The notes beneath the pieces are model-generated. The model searched no databases. It worked only from the letters and a program-made list of their open reading frames with translations, and was not told the origin of the DNA. A stretch of DNA of 64,000 nt from BD1-7 clade bacterium. Its GTDB lineage: Bacteria > Pseudomonadota > Gammaproteobacteria > Pseudomonadales > DT-91. The position numbers were made by a program, and so were the translations under genes. The DNA is taken from assembly GCA_902705865.1 (NCBI GenBank), contig CACSIO010000061.1, positions 212,216 to 276,215 of the forward strand, written 5' to 3'. This document shows, one piece after another, positions 1-10,700 of the stretch. How positions within the stretch are numbered: the first letter of the stretch is position 1; each line of letters starts with the position of its first letter.

Positions 1-391
1 CGGCATATCGTGTGCGCCAGAGGCTCTGCTCGTTGTTAAATGCAAGGTCGGGAAGTGTTAGTTGAAAGTAGATGGCTAGATGAGGGTAAAGATTGTTTAA
101 AAACCGCTTAACTCGCGGATCAAATTGTGAATTAGTAGTGTGCCGTGAAAAGCTAAGTAGCAGTTGGCCAGTTTCCAGCGCATAGAACGACGCAGATAGC
201 GTGTTCTCTGATGTACGTATACAAAACCCTTCCGAAGGCTGTTCTAAATCGGTGCGATCTAACGCAATCAGCTGGAATTGGTCGGCTTCGATGTCATCGC
301 TTATCGCTGCCAGAATATCGTGGATAGATCGTGTTGAAGCTGTAGCCGTAATTATAGACGCGACGTAGTGCGCCAGGCGTGAAGTATTCAT
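1..391 (-). CDS. LuxR-type regulator, N-terminal part (cut by window edge)
   Basis: A minus-strand frame opens with ATG at 391 (protein start MNTSRLAHYV) and stays open for 130 codons to the window edge, so only the N-terminal sensor region is present. The stretch ETGQLLLSFSRH followed by RVKRFLNNLYPHLAIYF lines up with DTGQVLKITFQRN and QQFVNLLRPHFAHFVNL of the LuxR-type protein at 30146-31249. I therefore infer that the missing C-terminus is a LuxR HTH. It lies 98 bp downstream of another LuxR-type gene on the same strand, as in the second pair at 29235-31249. The ligand is unknown. The family assignment rests on this within-window comparison. Confidence 0.6.
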   Translation of the reverse strand, partial: MNTSRLAHYVASIITATASTRSIHDILAAISDDIEADQFQLIALDRTDLEQPSEGFCIRTSENTLSASFYALETGQLLLSFSRHTTNSQFDPRVKRFLNNLYPHLAIYFQLTLPDLAFNNEQSLWRTRYA

Positions 392-489
392 CTCGCTGGT
401 TACTCTGTATTGGGGTGAGCTATAGATTTTGAGTGGGAGGATGTGGCGTGGTTTTCGATTACACTCAGATACGAATTGATCGAAAGTAT

Positions 490-1065
490 CTATTCAGGAA
501 TATACCGCCATAGCGCTATCGTTAACTGAGTTTGAGAACGAATATTTAGCTGCTTGTAGAGTTTCTTGATGTACGAATAGACGGTATGTAGCGTGTACCC
601 AGTATCGCTGGCAATCGTTTTTGCGCTGCTACCCGCGCTGAATGCTGCGGCAATTTTCGCCTCCGATAATTGAATGTTCAGCATTTCTGCCAATAATTGA
701 TGGTCATTTAGTAATTCAACCTCTGAGCACTGATGTTTTAAATCCCATGCTACGCCTAACTGAAAAGCTGCCCGGATAGGCGCACCAAAATCACGCCAAA
801 GATCGTCAGCCGACAGGCATGTCTCCAGCATCGAAAATTTCAGTAGTAGAGCAGCTCCATCGTTATTGAGCTTCCATACACGCGTAGTATCGTCGCCGGA
901 TGTTATTGGCGCCGACGGATTAATTCGTACCCGTTTCGCTGATTGCGCGCCCGTGTAAGCGCAGATGGTTGACAATAGCACTGACCAATCAACCCTGTTA
1001 TTGGGCGCCAGCGCCAGAGCCAGGTTTATGTCGGTAAGCATCCGGCTGGCGTCATCAATGTACAT
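490..1065 (-). CDS. LuxR-family HTH transcriptional regulator
   Basis: About 191 residues. The C-terminal 60 residues read as a LuxR HTH (IAAAFSAGSSAKTIASDTGY, then TVYSYIKKLYKQLNI), with no receiver domain. The HTH closely matches the one at 29235-30140 (GYTKSTVYSYIKAGYKRFNV). A longer frame begins at 1149, but I chose ATG 1065: a GGAG Shine-Dalgarno lies 6 bases upstream, and this start aligns residue for residue with the start of the paralogue at 29235 (MYIDDASRMLTDIN against MDQQAISEAVANMI). The N-terminal part is a presumed sensor with no recognised domain. It forms a tandem pair with the partial regulator at 1-391. Target genes are unknown. Confidence 0.8.
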   Translation of the reverse strand: MYIDDASRMLTDINLALALAPNNRVDWSVLLSTICAYTGAQSAKRVRINPSAPITSGDDTTRVWKLNNDGAALLLKFSMLETCLSADDLWRDFGAPIRAAFQLGVAWDLKHQCSEVELLNDHQLLAEMLNIQLSEAKIAAAFSAGSSAKTIASDTGYTLHTVYSYIKKLYKQLNIRSQTQLTIALWRYIPE

Positions 1066-1193
1066 GTACTGCTCCGAGCAGAGTTTTTGGTAATTATTTC
1101 GCGATCCATAATAGGTCTGCATAGCATCGGTATCGATCAAAACTACCATTCGAAAAAGGGTCTATGTATTGCAAAAGGCGTTGCAATCGATGT

Positions 1194-1832
1194 TCAATTT
1201 TTGTATAGGCAAGTGTTTAATAATTCTCCTGCACAAAGGGCGATGTCTGTCATAAAGATATCGTCCGCGTCTGTTTGCTTACCGGTGTGAATTACGTCTC
1301 TGATTAGGTACGGAAACACGCTTAGCGACATCATGATGATGCGAAGTACATCAAGATCGACGTCTTCACGCATACCGTGATGGCTTTGGCTGCTTGCTAT
1401 CATTTTTCCGAGTACTTCGCGTTTATGATCGAGAATTTTTGCGAGAAGCAAGTACCCGGGCCCATCTTTGAAGGCCAATATTCGAGTAAAAAACGCGGGG
1501 AAATGTGGATTATTTCGGTGAGCTTCATGGTAAGACATCATCAGTAATTCAAAATCTAGACCACCATTTTCAGTAAATGATGATTTAAGCGCAGATTCGA
1601 TGTCGCTAAATTGTTGGCGAACCATTTCGTTGTAGAGCGTTTGTTTGTCGCCGAAGTAGTAGCTTATTGATGATAACGATGTGTTAGCGGTCTCTGCTAG
1701 TTGGCGTGTTGTCACTTTGTTGTAATCGTGATGCATAAATAAATCGAACGCCGCTGAAATAAGCCGTTCTTGAACATTGCTGGATGTACGGTTAGGTCGC
1801 GTTGTTGACAAAATATACCTCGAAGATGACAT
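1194..1832 (-). CDS. TetR-family transcriptional regulator
   Basis: About 212 residues with an N-terminal TetR HTH: ERLISAAFDLFMHHDYNKVT, then TRQLAETANTSLSSISYYFG and DKQTLYNEMV. The C-terminal ligand domain diverges, as usual for the family. ATG at 1832 has no clear ribosome site. TTG at 1811 (MSTTRPNRTS) is preceded by GAGG at good spacing and may be the true start. It is transcribed toward the LuxR pair and away from the Rieske/RND genes, separated from them by 1.2 kb of decayed DNA. A role as repressor of the Rieske-RND group is plausible but unproven. Confidence 0.85.
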   Translation of the reverse strand: MSSSRYILSTTRPNRTSSNVQERLISAAFDLFMHHDYNKVTTRQLAETANTSLSSISYYFGDKQTLYNEMVRQQFSDIESALKSSFTENGGLDFELLMMSYHEAHRNNPHFPAFFTRILAFKDGPGYLLLAKILDHKREVLGKMIASSQSHHGMREDVDLDVLRIIMMSLSVFPYLIRDVIHTGKQTDADDIFMTDIALCAGELLNTCLYKN

Positions 1833-1908
1833 CGGAAGAGCCGGTGATCACTGGAGTTTACGATGAATTTTTTCGAATGCTAACGTAAGTGAGGTGGTGA
1901 AAAATAGT

Positions 1909-1928
1909 ACCCTAAAATGCACTATGTG
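1909..1928 (+). promoter_or_regulatory. ACCCTAA-N2-TGTACTAT-type motif, copy A
   Basis: The sequence ACCCTAAAATGCACTATGTG matches three other intergenic copies (7716, 22332, 25405). It lies about 77 bp upstream of the TetR start but points away from it, toward a stretch with no intact gene. It could be an operator for the TetR gene or a relic of a lost plus-strand gene's promoter. Confidence 0.4.
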
Positions 1929-2139
1929 AAATTCATTTGAGAGGTCTAGAATTTTTCGATAACGTAAAGGAATTCTATAAATTGAACCTGAAATGGCGCT
2001 TATATTGGTTTAGGTAGTATTTTTGGAGAATACCTTTGCGTGATAACTAACACTGTCAGTGCCTTATCTAAAATGATAAGTATGAATAAGCACATACTGT
2101 TATCTAATACGCATGTTTTTTATCCGTTGTTCGTCGAAA

Positions 2140-2275
2140 TCACTCCGATGCCCATCTTGTTGAGCCGCGACTCATTGGATTAATGACATACTTAGCACCG
2201 AGCATCTGCAGCAGAATACACACCTCAATTACACTCGCTTTACTTTGGCCTTTGGTTAGATTGTTTTCTTGTAGC
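2140..2275 (-). pseudogene. Coding fossil of an unidentified protein
   Basis: On the minus strand, from about 2275 to a stop at 2140-2142, one frame reads like real protein: LQENNLTKGQSKASVIEV, continuing CILLQMLGAKYVINPMSRGS and TRWASE. A stop lies immediately upstream in frame, and adjacent frames upstream read IENQMAM-like fragments with stops, so the gene is broken. I cannot name the family. A transposase remnant is one possibility, given the decayed surroundings. Confidence 0.3.
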
Positions 2276-3090
2276 TAACGAGAAAGCAGCCCAGATCTCT
2301 ATTTTTGCTAACTTATACATCGACGTCATTGCCATCTGATTCTCTAATCGTTCACAGATACATCCCGTAAATCGCTACTCGGTTGGCTGTATGGCGTTGT
2401 GAAATAGCGGCACCGGCTTTTGCGCTAGATTGGCCCACTTGGCAATATTTCTTTGCATCCTTGTTCCCGAGGCCAGCCTGAATGGGGTGTATTTTCTTAA
2501 CCTGACAATTTTTTAGAGCGATGCATTAATCGTCTCGCCAAATTGGTGCAATTTCGAGATCAGGTTATCTGAAGTAACTCGTTGGCGTTGTTTGAGGCAC
2601 CACATAGCCCTCCAAATATTGCTCGTCAAAACGTATGTCTGACACTTGGCGTTAGTTTTTCTCCCGTTTTTATGCAAACAATTACGGCAAGTATATTCAT
2701 CTACATACTATTAGCGAAGCCCGTAATATCTCACCTCAAGAGCCGGTTTGGTGGGGCTATTTAAAAAATATCGCATTCCATTGGTCTATATAAGTATGTT
2801 GGTATGTAAGAGTAACCATGTGTATTATAAGAGTTGTGGTTGGGCTATGGGATCAATGAATTCGTATTGCTTACTTTATCAATAAATAATGTTAAGGGAA
2901 TACAATCAAAAATAAATAAATCGACGAACGGAATGCATCATAAAGGTGCACTGTGAAATATGAAAATTGGATTACTAGAACTAACGATAAAAATAAGTTG
3001 ACTATATTTTTCGAATAAGCAAAATCCCCGCCGTTAATGACCGGATATGAAAATTGGTCACTAGTTATTTTTTACCAGGGGAGGCTCTGC

Positions 3091-4077
3091 ATGAACAGTC
3101 GAGTGAACATATTGGCGTCTGATTTAGATGCTACTGATACTAAACGGCATCCGTTTTCTTCATATCCTAATGGTTGGTACATCATTGGCACGAGTGCTGA
3201 TGTGAAAGCAGGTGATGTAAAAACCTATCGTTATTTCGGTCAGGAAATTGTCGTTTTTCGCACCAAATCGGGTGAGCTGTCTGCGGTTGAGCCTTATTGC
3301 CCGCACTTGGGCGCACATCTGGGGAATGGCCATGTTGAAAGCGAAACTATCGTGTGCCCGTTTCATGCATGGGGGTTCGCCGCTGATGGTCGATGTGAAC
3401 ATATTCCTTATGCCGATCGTATTCCTGCTAAAGCTTCGCTAAAACCCTGGCATTTTCGTGAACAAGGCGGGTTGATTTTGCTGTATTGGAATCGCGACGG
3501 TCTAGCACCGTCAAGCAATGATGCGTTTCCGGTGCCGGTAGAATTTTCAGCTGAAAGTTGGAGTCAAGCGAAAACTACCACGCCGTTGGAGGTCAGAACA
3601 CATGTTCAGGAGTTGGCTGAAAATGCATTCGATCTCGGTCATTTCAGTGGCCTTCATGGCATGGGTTACCCAGACGTAAAAATCGATGATATTGATGAAA
3701 ATTCCATGCATTTCACCCAAAAAATGGATTATCGGCAGGGGGGTATTCGTCTGCAATATGAAGTGAAGCTCGAACAGTGTGGCCCCAATACTGCCATTAG
3801 CCGCGTTACATGGGGCAGTATAGAGTTAATTTTGATCGTGACGAACACGCCGATTGATGAAGAACATATTCATATCCGTACGGTAGTGGCGATTAAGAAC
3901 CCTGCATCACCACTGCTGCGTGAAATCCTATTTCGCTATGCCTTCTGGTATACCCGAAAAGAACTCAAAAAAGACGTACCCATTTGGGAATCCAAGCGCT
4001 ATCACGCGAAGCCGATGTTATGCCATGCCGATGGCCCCATCAATACCTTAAGAGACTGGATTCAGCGGTATTACTAG
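3091..4077 (+). CDS. Rieske non-heme iron oxygenase, first of two
   Basis: About 328 residues. The [2Fe-2S] Rieske site is CPHLGAH (C70, H72) plus CPFH (C89, H92). The mononuclear iron site follows as NAFDLGHFSGLH (D181, H184, H189). The stretch PNGWYIIGTSADVKAGDV before the cluster resembles 3-ketosteroid 9-alpha-hydroxylase (KshA) and Neverland/DAF-36-type sterol Rieske oxygenases, so a steroid-like or other hydrophobic substrate is a reasonable guess. ATG 3091 is preferred over 3037 because AGGGGAGG lies 6 bases upstream. It is followed 63 bp later by a paralogue and then an RND exporter, probably one operon. No ferredoxin or reductase partner is seen nearby. Confidence 0.85.
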   Translation: MNSRVNILASDLDATDTKRHPFSSYPNGWYIIGTSADVKAGDVKTYRYFGQEIVVFRTKSGELSAVEPYCPHLGAHLGNGHVESETIVCPFHAWGFAADGRCEHIPYADRIPAKASLKPWHFREQGGLILLYWNRDGLAPSSNDAFPVPVEFSAESWSQAKTTTPLEVRTHVQELAENAFDLGHFSGLHGMGYPDVKIDDIDENSMHFTQKMDYRQGGIRLQYEVKLEQCGPNTAISRVTWGSIELILIVTNTPIDEEHIHIRTVVAIKNPASPLLREILFRYAFWYTRKELKKDVPIWESKRYHAKPMLCHADGPINTLRDWIQRYY

Positions 4078-4140
4078 GCCGATTTATCCGCGCTAAATAC
4101 GACCCGAATAATCCGCCAATCACTAACAAGAAGAGGCACT

Positions 4141-5196
4141 ATGCACAGCATAAATGCATCAAATGGATCCGAAGAAATACAACATTTCGACAACTATAAA
4201 GATGGCTATAAACTGCCACGAAACCCGAACGGTTGGTACGCGGCGTGTTTATCTAAAGAGCTAAAAGAGGCAGAGGTAAAACCACTGAGTTTTTTTGGCG
4301 AGGAGTTGGTTGCGTTTCGTGATGCGCAAGGCAAAGCGAAAGTGGTTGGGGCCTATTGTCCGCACATGGGCGCGCATCTCGGCCATGGCGGTACAGTAGT
4401 TGAGGGTAAAATCCAATGTCCATTTCATGGTTGGCAATTCGACGGCACCGGTGCGTGTGCTGCAGCGCCTTTTGCCAAGCGTACACCACAAAGCGCACGT
4501 AGCAACTTGGATGGTTACATTACAGAAGAGGTTAATGGCGTGGTACTGGTTTGGTATCACGTGCAGGGCAAAGAGCCAGATTACCATGTGCCTGAAATCC
4601 CCGAAATGGACCTCAAGCAATGGATGCCAATGCAGCATTTTACATTGACGTTTCGTACCCATGTGCAGGAGATTCGAGAGAATTTCTGCGATGAATCTCA
4701 CTTCGCTTTTATCCACGAACAAGAAGGCCCTGCAGATATTACGTGGAACCCCGAGGGGCCGTTGGCTCATCACCACTCACATCTTACTTGGAAATATTTC
4801 GTCAAAATGGGCCTGACGGATGAAAAATACCGTTTCACCTGTGATTCGGTATTCTACGGACCGGGTGTGTTAGTGAGTCGTACACGTGGCCCGATTGATT
4901 CGGCCACTATCGGGTTATGTACGCCGATCGACGATGAATATACCCAGTTCACCTTGATGGGAACTTCACGCAAAGTGTTTCCGGGTTTGAACTGGTTCAA
5001 TCGAATGTCGTTGATGAAAACTGCGAAACGCGATGTGTTGCTCGAAGGTGAAATCTGGAGTCACAAAAAACCATTGGAGAAACCGATCTATCAGGCACAT
5101 GAGCGCTCGATGAGTAAATTTCAAAAATGGTACGAGCAGTTTTACGACGGCCATTCTCAGCAAGAAACGACTCCCTTGCGTGTTGTAAATAGCTGA
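4141..5196 (+). CDS. Rieske non-heme iron oxygenase, second of two
   Basis: 351 residues with both signatures intact: Rieske CPHMGAH (C73, H75) and CPFH (C93, H96), then ENFCDESHFAFIH (D184, H187, H192) for the catalytic iron. It is a clear paralogue of the preceding gene (shared PNGWY start block, FFGEELVAFRDAQG, RTHVQEIREN against RTHVQELAEN). The ATG follows AAGAAGAGG at suitable spacing. Closest in style to KshA-like oxygenases; the substrate is not readable from sequence. Two adjacent oxygenases suggest successive hydroxylations or a heteromeric enzyme. The reductase must be encoded elsewhere. Confidence 0.87.
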   Translation: MHSINASNGSEEIQHFDNYKDGYKLPRNPNGWYAACLSKELKEAEVKPLSFFGEELVAFRDAQGKAKVVGAYCPHMGAHLGHGGTVVEGKIQCPFHGWQFDGTGACAAAPFAKRTPQSARSNLDGYITEEVNGVVLVWYHVQGKEPDYHVPEIPEMDLKQWMPMQHFTLTFRTHVQEIRENFCDESHFAFIHEQEGPADITWNPEGPLAHHHSHLTWKYFVKMGLTDEKYRFTCDSVFYGPGVLVSRTRGPIDSATIGLCTPIDDEYTQFTLMGTSRKVFPGLNWFNRMSLMKTAKRDVLLEGEIWSHKKPLEKPIYQAHERSMSKFQKWYEQFYDGHSQQETTPLRVVNS

Positions 5197-5283
5197 TCGA
5201 TCAAAGATCGATCGAAAAGGGCGCTGACTAAAGTGCCCTGATGATTTGCGTACCGTTTTTGTAACCTGTATTGAGTGGTTAAT

Positions 5284-7665
5284 ATGTCTTTTTCTACAAA
5301 CCAACAGATTGTGCCGGCGCTTGTACGGTTGATTGTGTCTTATCCTAAGGCCTGGTTAGTGGTGTTTGCCGTTGTTCTTGCCGTTATACTGCCAGGGCTG
5401 GCTCATGTGCGTATTGATTCTACGATCGAAGGTTTTCTCGATAAAGACTCATCGGCCATTAAAACCTATGACGCCTTTAAAACGAATTACGGACGTGATG
5501 AATTCTTTTTGATCACTGCTGATGTTCCCGATCTTTATGACCCCGTTCATTTGCGGAATTTACAGGCGTTTCATCATGACTTGGCGCTGAATGTTCCACA
5601 TGTTTCGACGGTAGATTCGTTGGCCAATGCGCGCGACATTTATGCTGACGAAGATGATTTGGTGGTCGAAGAGTTACTCGAAGAGCTGCCATCAAGTGCA
5701 GAAGAAATAGAGGCGCTTCGCGAAAAAATTGATTCCCACCCGCTGTACACCAATAGTTATGTTTCTGAAGATCGTAAGACGGTAGCGTTTGTGATACGGC
5801 TAGTTAATCAAGTCGCTATTACTGCTGAAGATGGTAGCGTTGAATACGTGCTCGTTGCCGATGATGAATTAAAGCAAAGTATGGCCGGTATTGAGGCGGC
5901 GGTAGATCGGCATCAGTCGCATTTTAGCCGCATATCGATTGCCGGTTCGCCAGCGTTAACGGCGGAACTAAGCCGATCAATGGGTGCCGATTTTGGATTA
6001 TTTTCAGGCTTGGCAATGCTTTTGGTTGTCGTGATGTTGAGCCTCATGTTTCGGCGGGTAAGTGCCGTTGTCATTCCGCTAGTTGTATTGAATCTTGCGA
6101 TCATGGCTACACTCGCGGTGATGGGGTTAAGATGCGAGCCGATGCAATTAACAACAACGATGTTAACGTCGTTTTTGTTGGCGGTTTGCGTGGGTGATTG
6201 TGTTCACCTAATGCACAGTTTTTTTCGTCAATACGATACCGGTTCTGAAAAAACGCAGGCCGTTGAATATGCCTTGAACCACGCCATGAAGGCGCTATTT
6301 TTTACTACGCTAACAACCGCCGCAGGGCTTGCATCGTTTTCAATATCTGATTTGTACCCAGTTGCCGCCCTCGGTATTTACGGCGCACTTGGTACAGCGT
6401 TCGGATTTATTTTTACGATTTTTTTGGTGCCGCCGTTGTTTGTGCTATTGCCGATTAAGCGTCGGGCAATAAACAAAACCGCAAAAACACCGATATTACA
6501 GCGTGCGGTGGATGGATTGATCGAGCGATGTGTAAACATAGCGATTGATTCTGCCTACTCGATAACGAGCATTGCAGTCGTGTTGTTTATCGTTTGTGCG
6601 AGCATTATCCCCCAGATTGAATTCACCCACGATGCACGTGAATGGTTTAAAGATGGTACGCCGATTAAACAAGCGATGTTTGATGTTGAGGAAAAAATGC
6701 AAGGCAGCATGCCGATAGAAGTCGTTGTAAAAACGAGCAAACCAAACGGCGCATTAGATCCAGTACTCCTGGCCCGCGTGAAAGCGTTTTCAAATGCTGC
6801 CGTTAGTTATGATTTTGGCAAGGTAACCATCGGTAATGCAGCTAGCCTGGCAGATCTCGTAGAAGAAACCCACACCGCTTTGGTGCCAGCTGATGGTGCT
6901 CTGCCGAGTACCGCGGCGCTGGTTCGTCAAGAACTATTGCTTGTAGAGCTGAGTAAAGCTGAAGAGCTGTATCGGTTCACCAATGGTGACTTCAGTGAGC
7001 TGCGTATAACGTTGATACATACCTGGTCAGATGCGATGCATCACGACACTGTGCTTAAAAGCATTCAGGCGCTGGCGAACCAGCATATCGGTGAGGAGTA
7101 CGATATACATCTAACGGGGTTAACCACGATTCTAGGGAAGACCTTCGCTGAAATGCTCGAAACAACGGTAAAGAGTTATGCACTTGCAGCGGTTATTATC
7201 GCACTGTCGATGATGCTCATGCTGCGCAGTGCTAGCCTCGGATTGCTGAGTATGCTGCCGAATCTCTTACCAATCATGGTCACGCTGGTGGTGATGCATC
7301 TTATGAATGCGCCACTGGACATGTTCAGTATGCTAATCGGTTCGATCGCCATTGGCCTGACGGTAGATGACACCGTGCACTTCATGCTCGGCTTTCAGCG
7401 TTACCATGATGATACCGGTGATTATCGCGTAGCCATTGCTAAAACGCTTAACACCTATGGTAAGGCAATGACCACCACAACGATTATATTGGCGACGAGC
7501 TTTCTTATTTATTGTTTCTCTGAGATGAACAACCTGTGGGATTTTGGACTTTACACCAGCCTGTGTATCGTACTCGCGCTTTTATCAGATCTAATATTGG
7601 CACCTGCGATCATGGCAATTCGGCATGGCAAGCCATTGATATCATTTGGCAGCGTCGCAGCATAG
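5284..7665 (+). CDS. RND superfamily (MMPL/HpnN-like) exporter
   Basis: About 793 residues with two halves, each having one N-terminal membrane helix, a large periplasmic loop and a five-helix bundle. The proton-relay helices carry acidic residues: AVCVGDCVHLMHSF in the first half and GLTVDDTVHFMLGF in the second. This layout matches the hopanoid/lipid-exporting MMPL-type RND proteins, not the larger AcrB-type drug pumps. ATG 5284 is preferred over GTG 5275. It starts 87 bp after the second Rieske gene, on the same strand, so it may export or import the hydrophobic substrate or product of those oxygenases. No membrane-fusion or outer-membrane partner is adjacent. Confidence 0.85.
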   Translation: MSFSTNQQIVPALVRLIVSYPKAWLVVFAVVLAVILPGLAHVRIDSTIEGFLDKDSSAIKTYDAFKTNYGRDEFFLITADVPDLYDPVHLRNLQAFHHDLALNVPHVSTVDSLANARDIYADEDDLVVEELLEELPSSAEEIEALREKIDSHPLYTNSYVSEDRKTVAFVIRLVNQVAITAEDGSVEYVLVADDELKQSMAGIEAAVDRHQSHFSRISIAGSPALTAELSRSMGADFGLFSGLAMLLVVVMLSLMFRRVSAVVIPLVVLNLAIMATLAVMGLRCEPMQLTTTMLTSFLLAVCVGDCVHLMHSFFRQYDTGSEKTQAVEYALNHAMKALFFTTLTTAAGLASFSISDLYPVAALGIYGALGTAFGFIFTIFLVPPLFVLLPIKRRAINKTAKTPILQRAVDGLIERCVNIAIDSAYSITSIAVVLFIVCASIIPQIEFTHDAREWFKDGTPIKQAMFDVEEKMQGSMPIEVVVKTSKPNGALDPVLLARVKAFSNAAVSYDFGKVTIGNAASLADLVEETHTALVPADGALPSTAALVRQELLLVELSKAEELYRFTNGDFSELRITLIHTWSDAMHHDTVLKSIQALANQHIGEEYDIHLTGLTTILGKTFAEMLETTVKSYALAAVIIALSMMLMLRSASLGLLSMLPNLLPIMVTLVVMHLMNAPLDMFSMLIGSIAIGLTVDDTVHFMLGFQRYHDDTGDYRVAIAKTLNTYGKAMTTTTIILATSFLIYCFSEMNNLWDFGLYTSLCIVLALLSDLILAPAIMAIRHGKPLISFGSVAA

Positions 7666-7715
7666 GCTGTCTCCCCGATGCGCGTATCATCAATATGGTG
7701 CGCTAAAAAACACTG

Positions 7716-7735
7716 CCCTAAAATGTACTATGGGA
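7716..7735 (+). promoter_or_regulatory. ACCCTAA-N2-TGTACTAT-type motif, copy B
   Basis: CCCTAAAATGTACTATGGGA ends 57 bp before the ATG of the giant lipoprotein gene. Copy C sits at nearly the same distance (54 bp) from the heparinase-like gene. This supports a promoter element or an operator. TACTAT could serve as a -10. Confidence 0.5.
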
Positions 7736-7792
7736 ATAATTTTGAGTTTCTTTACCATCGCGTTGAACTTAATTTCAATGGGGTGAGCAGAG

Positions 7793-10700
7793 ATGAAAAA
7801 ACTGGCGTTGGCTGTAGCTGTGGCGACCGCAGCCGCTGGCTGTAGTGATAATGATAACGATCGTGGGGGTAATCGGGGAACGCAGAACCAAGCACCTGTG
7901 GTTACTGATTTGGTTATTCATGATGTAAATGGCGAATCAGTGAAAGTGGCTGACGTTCTGCGTGCCCAATACACTTACAGTGATGTCGATAACGACGCTG
8001 AAGGCGATACACGTTTCCAATGGCTGGTGGATGGCGTGGCTGTTACTGGAGCAACCGACAAAGAATATACCGTTCAATCGTCGGATATTGGTAAGCCAAT
8101 CACTCTCATGATAACGCCTGTTGCACAGGCCGGGGTTCGAGAGGGTGCAGCTGAAACCACTGCTGCTGTTACTGTATCGATCGACGGTGCGCCCAAAGCA
8201 GAAAATGTTCAAGTCGCTGACAACACGGCTGGTGTGGTAAAAGCCGGTACGCTTTTAACCGGCAGTTATGATTACGTCGATGCAGAAGATGATGCTGAGG
8301 GTGCCTCAGCCTTCCGCTGGTTACGCGATGGGCAGCCCATTGCCGATGCGACAGAAAAAAACTACACCGTGACGGCAGCAGACGAAGGTAAAGATCTGAT
8401 TTTTGAAGTCACCCCCGTTGCTCAAGGTGGCGTTCTTCAGGGGGCTGCTTATCAATCTGTAGTCATCGAAGTACAAGCCAATGAGGCGCCGGTGGCCTCA
8501 GCTGTTTCCATCACTGGCGATAATGGCGGCAATACGCGTAAGGGCACCACACTGACAGGTACATATACCTATAGTGATTCAGAAAGTGATGCTGAAGGAG
8601 CGTCAACCTTTCGTTGGCTGCGCGGCGGTGAAGCTATCGCCGATGCGACTGCTGTTACCTATACGATAACCGCTGAAGACGAAGGCAAGAATATTGTCTT
8701 TGAAGTGACCCCCGTCGCCAATGCGGGCGCGTTAGCAGGCGCTCCGGCCGTCTCGACCAATACGATTTCAGTTCCTGCGAACGGTGCGCCAATGGCAGTC
8801 GGTGTGTCAGTGTCTAACAACACTGATGATGTGATCAAGGTTGGCACGGTGTTAACCGGCTCCTACACCTTCAAAGATGACGAAAACGACGACGAAGATC
8901 TCAGTGTAGACGGTACCCAATTGCGTTGGTTGCGTAATGGCGTTGAAATTGCTAATGCAACGGGTAATGAATATACGGTAACTGCGGCGGATGAAGACAA
9001 AGCATTGACCTTTGCAGTGACGCCAAAGGCTAAAAGCGGTGTCGTGCAAGGGCTGCGTTCGGTGTCTGATGTGATCGACGTTGCATTGAATGAAGCACCT
9101 ATTGCCGCCGACGTGTCCATCACAGACGTTAACGGAGGTGAGGCCATCATTGGTGATTTTCTTCAAGGTGATTACAACTATACCGATGTTGAAAATGATG
9201 AAGAAAACGAAAGTGCGACACGCTTTCGTTGGTTACGTAACGGCATGACCATTGAAGGCGAAACGCAAAAAACCTACACCTTGATGCCTGATGACGAAGG
9301 CAAAAAAATTCAGTTTGAAGTGGTACCCGTAGCAAAATCCGGTGCGCTTGAAGGCCAAGCCAAAACCTCATCAGAGCTAACGGTGAGTGTCGACTCAAAT
9401 ACCGCGCCATCGTTTTCCTCGCTTAGCTTCGACAATGTCGATGCTACCATTGGCCAAACGCTGACGATTTTGTTCTCTTATAACGACGCTGACGGTGATG
9501 CCGAAGGCGATCACACGTTCCAGTGGTTTCGCAATGGCACGCAAATTAATGGCGTTGCTGGCGCAACGTATGATGTGGCCGATGCCGATAAAGGTGCAAT
9601 AATCACTGCAAAAGCCACTGCTGTTGCAGCAACCGGTGTAACGCAAGGCGCACGGCAAGATGTTGCTGGCAATGTAACCATTGCGGATTCTGCAGCCAAT
9701 ACTGCACCGCGTGCGACTGAACTGTCGATCACTACTTCAACAGGCCGTCCGCCAAAAACCGGCGATACCTTAACGCTGAACTACACCTTCGTTGACGGCG
9801 AAGGTGATACGGAAAGCGGTTCGCTGATCAAATGGTACGTTAACGATGACGCGATCTTAGGCGCGAACCAAGCCACGTTGACTGTGGGAGCAAACCACCT
9901 GGGTAAAACCATCAAAGCGGTCGTTATTCCGCGTGCTTCATCCGGCGTGAACAGCGAAACGCCGTATGAAACGGAGATTCCGGTACCCGCTGATGCCGCA
10001 CCTGTTGTAACCGGTGTGACCGTTAATGATGACAATGGCGGCGGCGCAGAAGTTGGTGATGTGTTGTCGGTGGATTACACCTATGGCGACCCTGATGGGC
10101 ATGTTGAGGCGGGTACCATCATATCGTGGTATCACGAAAGAGTACTCATCACGAGTGGAACATCTAAAACCTATACGATCAAAGCTGAAGATAAAGGAAA
10201 AACAATCTTTGCTGCTGTTCATCCACGTGCAAACGGGCTCTATGGTTTCTTGGTGTTCTCTACAGAGGGTGTTTCAGTACCTGCGAATAACGCACCAACA
10301 TTCACCAGCCTGACATTCGATAAAGCCATCGCCAAGGTTGGCGATACCATTCGCATTAATTATACCTATCAAGATGCTGACAACGACGCCGCAGGCAACC
10401 ATGTGTTTCGTTGGTATCGTGGTGGCACACAGATCGCTGGCGCAACCGGTAATGTATATACCGTTACAGAAGACGATGCAGGCGAAAACCTGACAGCAAA
10501 AGCGACGGCTGTGGCAGCTGCCGGTGAGTTGCAAGGGGTCGAGCAGTTGGTTGCAAATGGGCTGGCATTTAATATTCCATCGTTGCCGACAAACGCTGCC
10601 CCGTTGGCCAGTGACGTTAAACTCCAATGGCACTCGTCGACCCAGCTGGCTCCTGGAACCTATATTACAGGTAGCTATGCCTACAGCGATGATGAAAATG

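Larger units (their letters stand above)
1833..3090. other. Long gene-free stretch, probably decayed DNA
   Basis: No intact gene is visible in about 1.26 kb. Apart from the motif at 1909 and the minus-strand coding fossil near 2140-2275, it holds short frames without ribosome sites. Just before the Rieske gene it is AT-rich, and TTGACT at about 2998 could be a -35 element for that gene. The element around 2942-2960 (GTGCACTGTGAAAT) loosely resembles copy A of the recurring motif. Confidence 0.5.

Noticed and set aside
2582..2764. 60-codon frame in the decayed segment
   Set aside because: No ribosome site, and it sits in DNA with other signs of decay.
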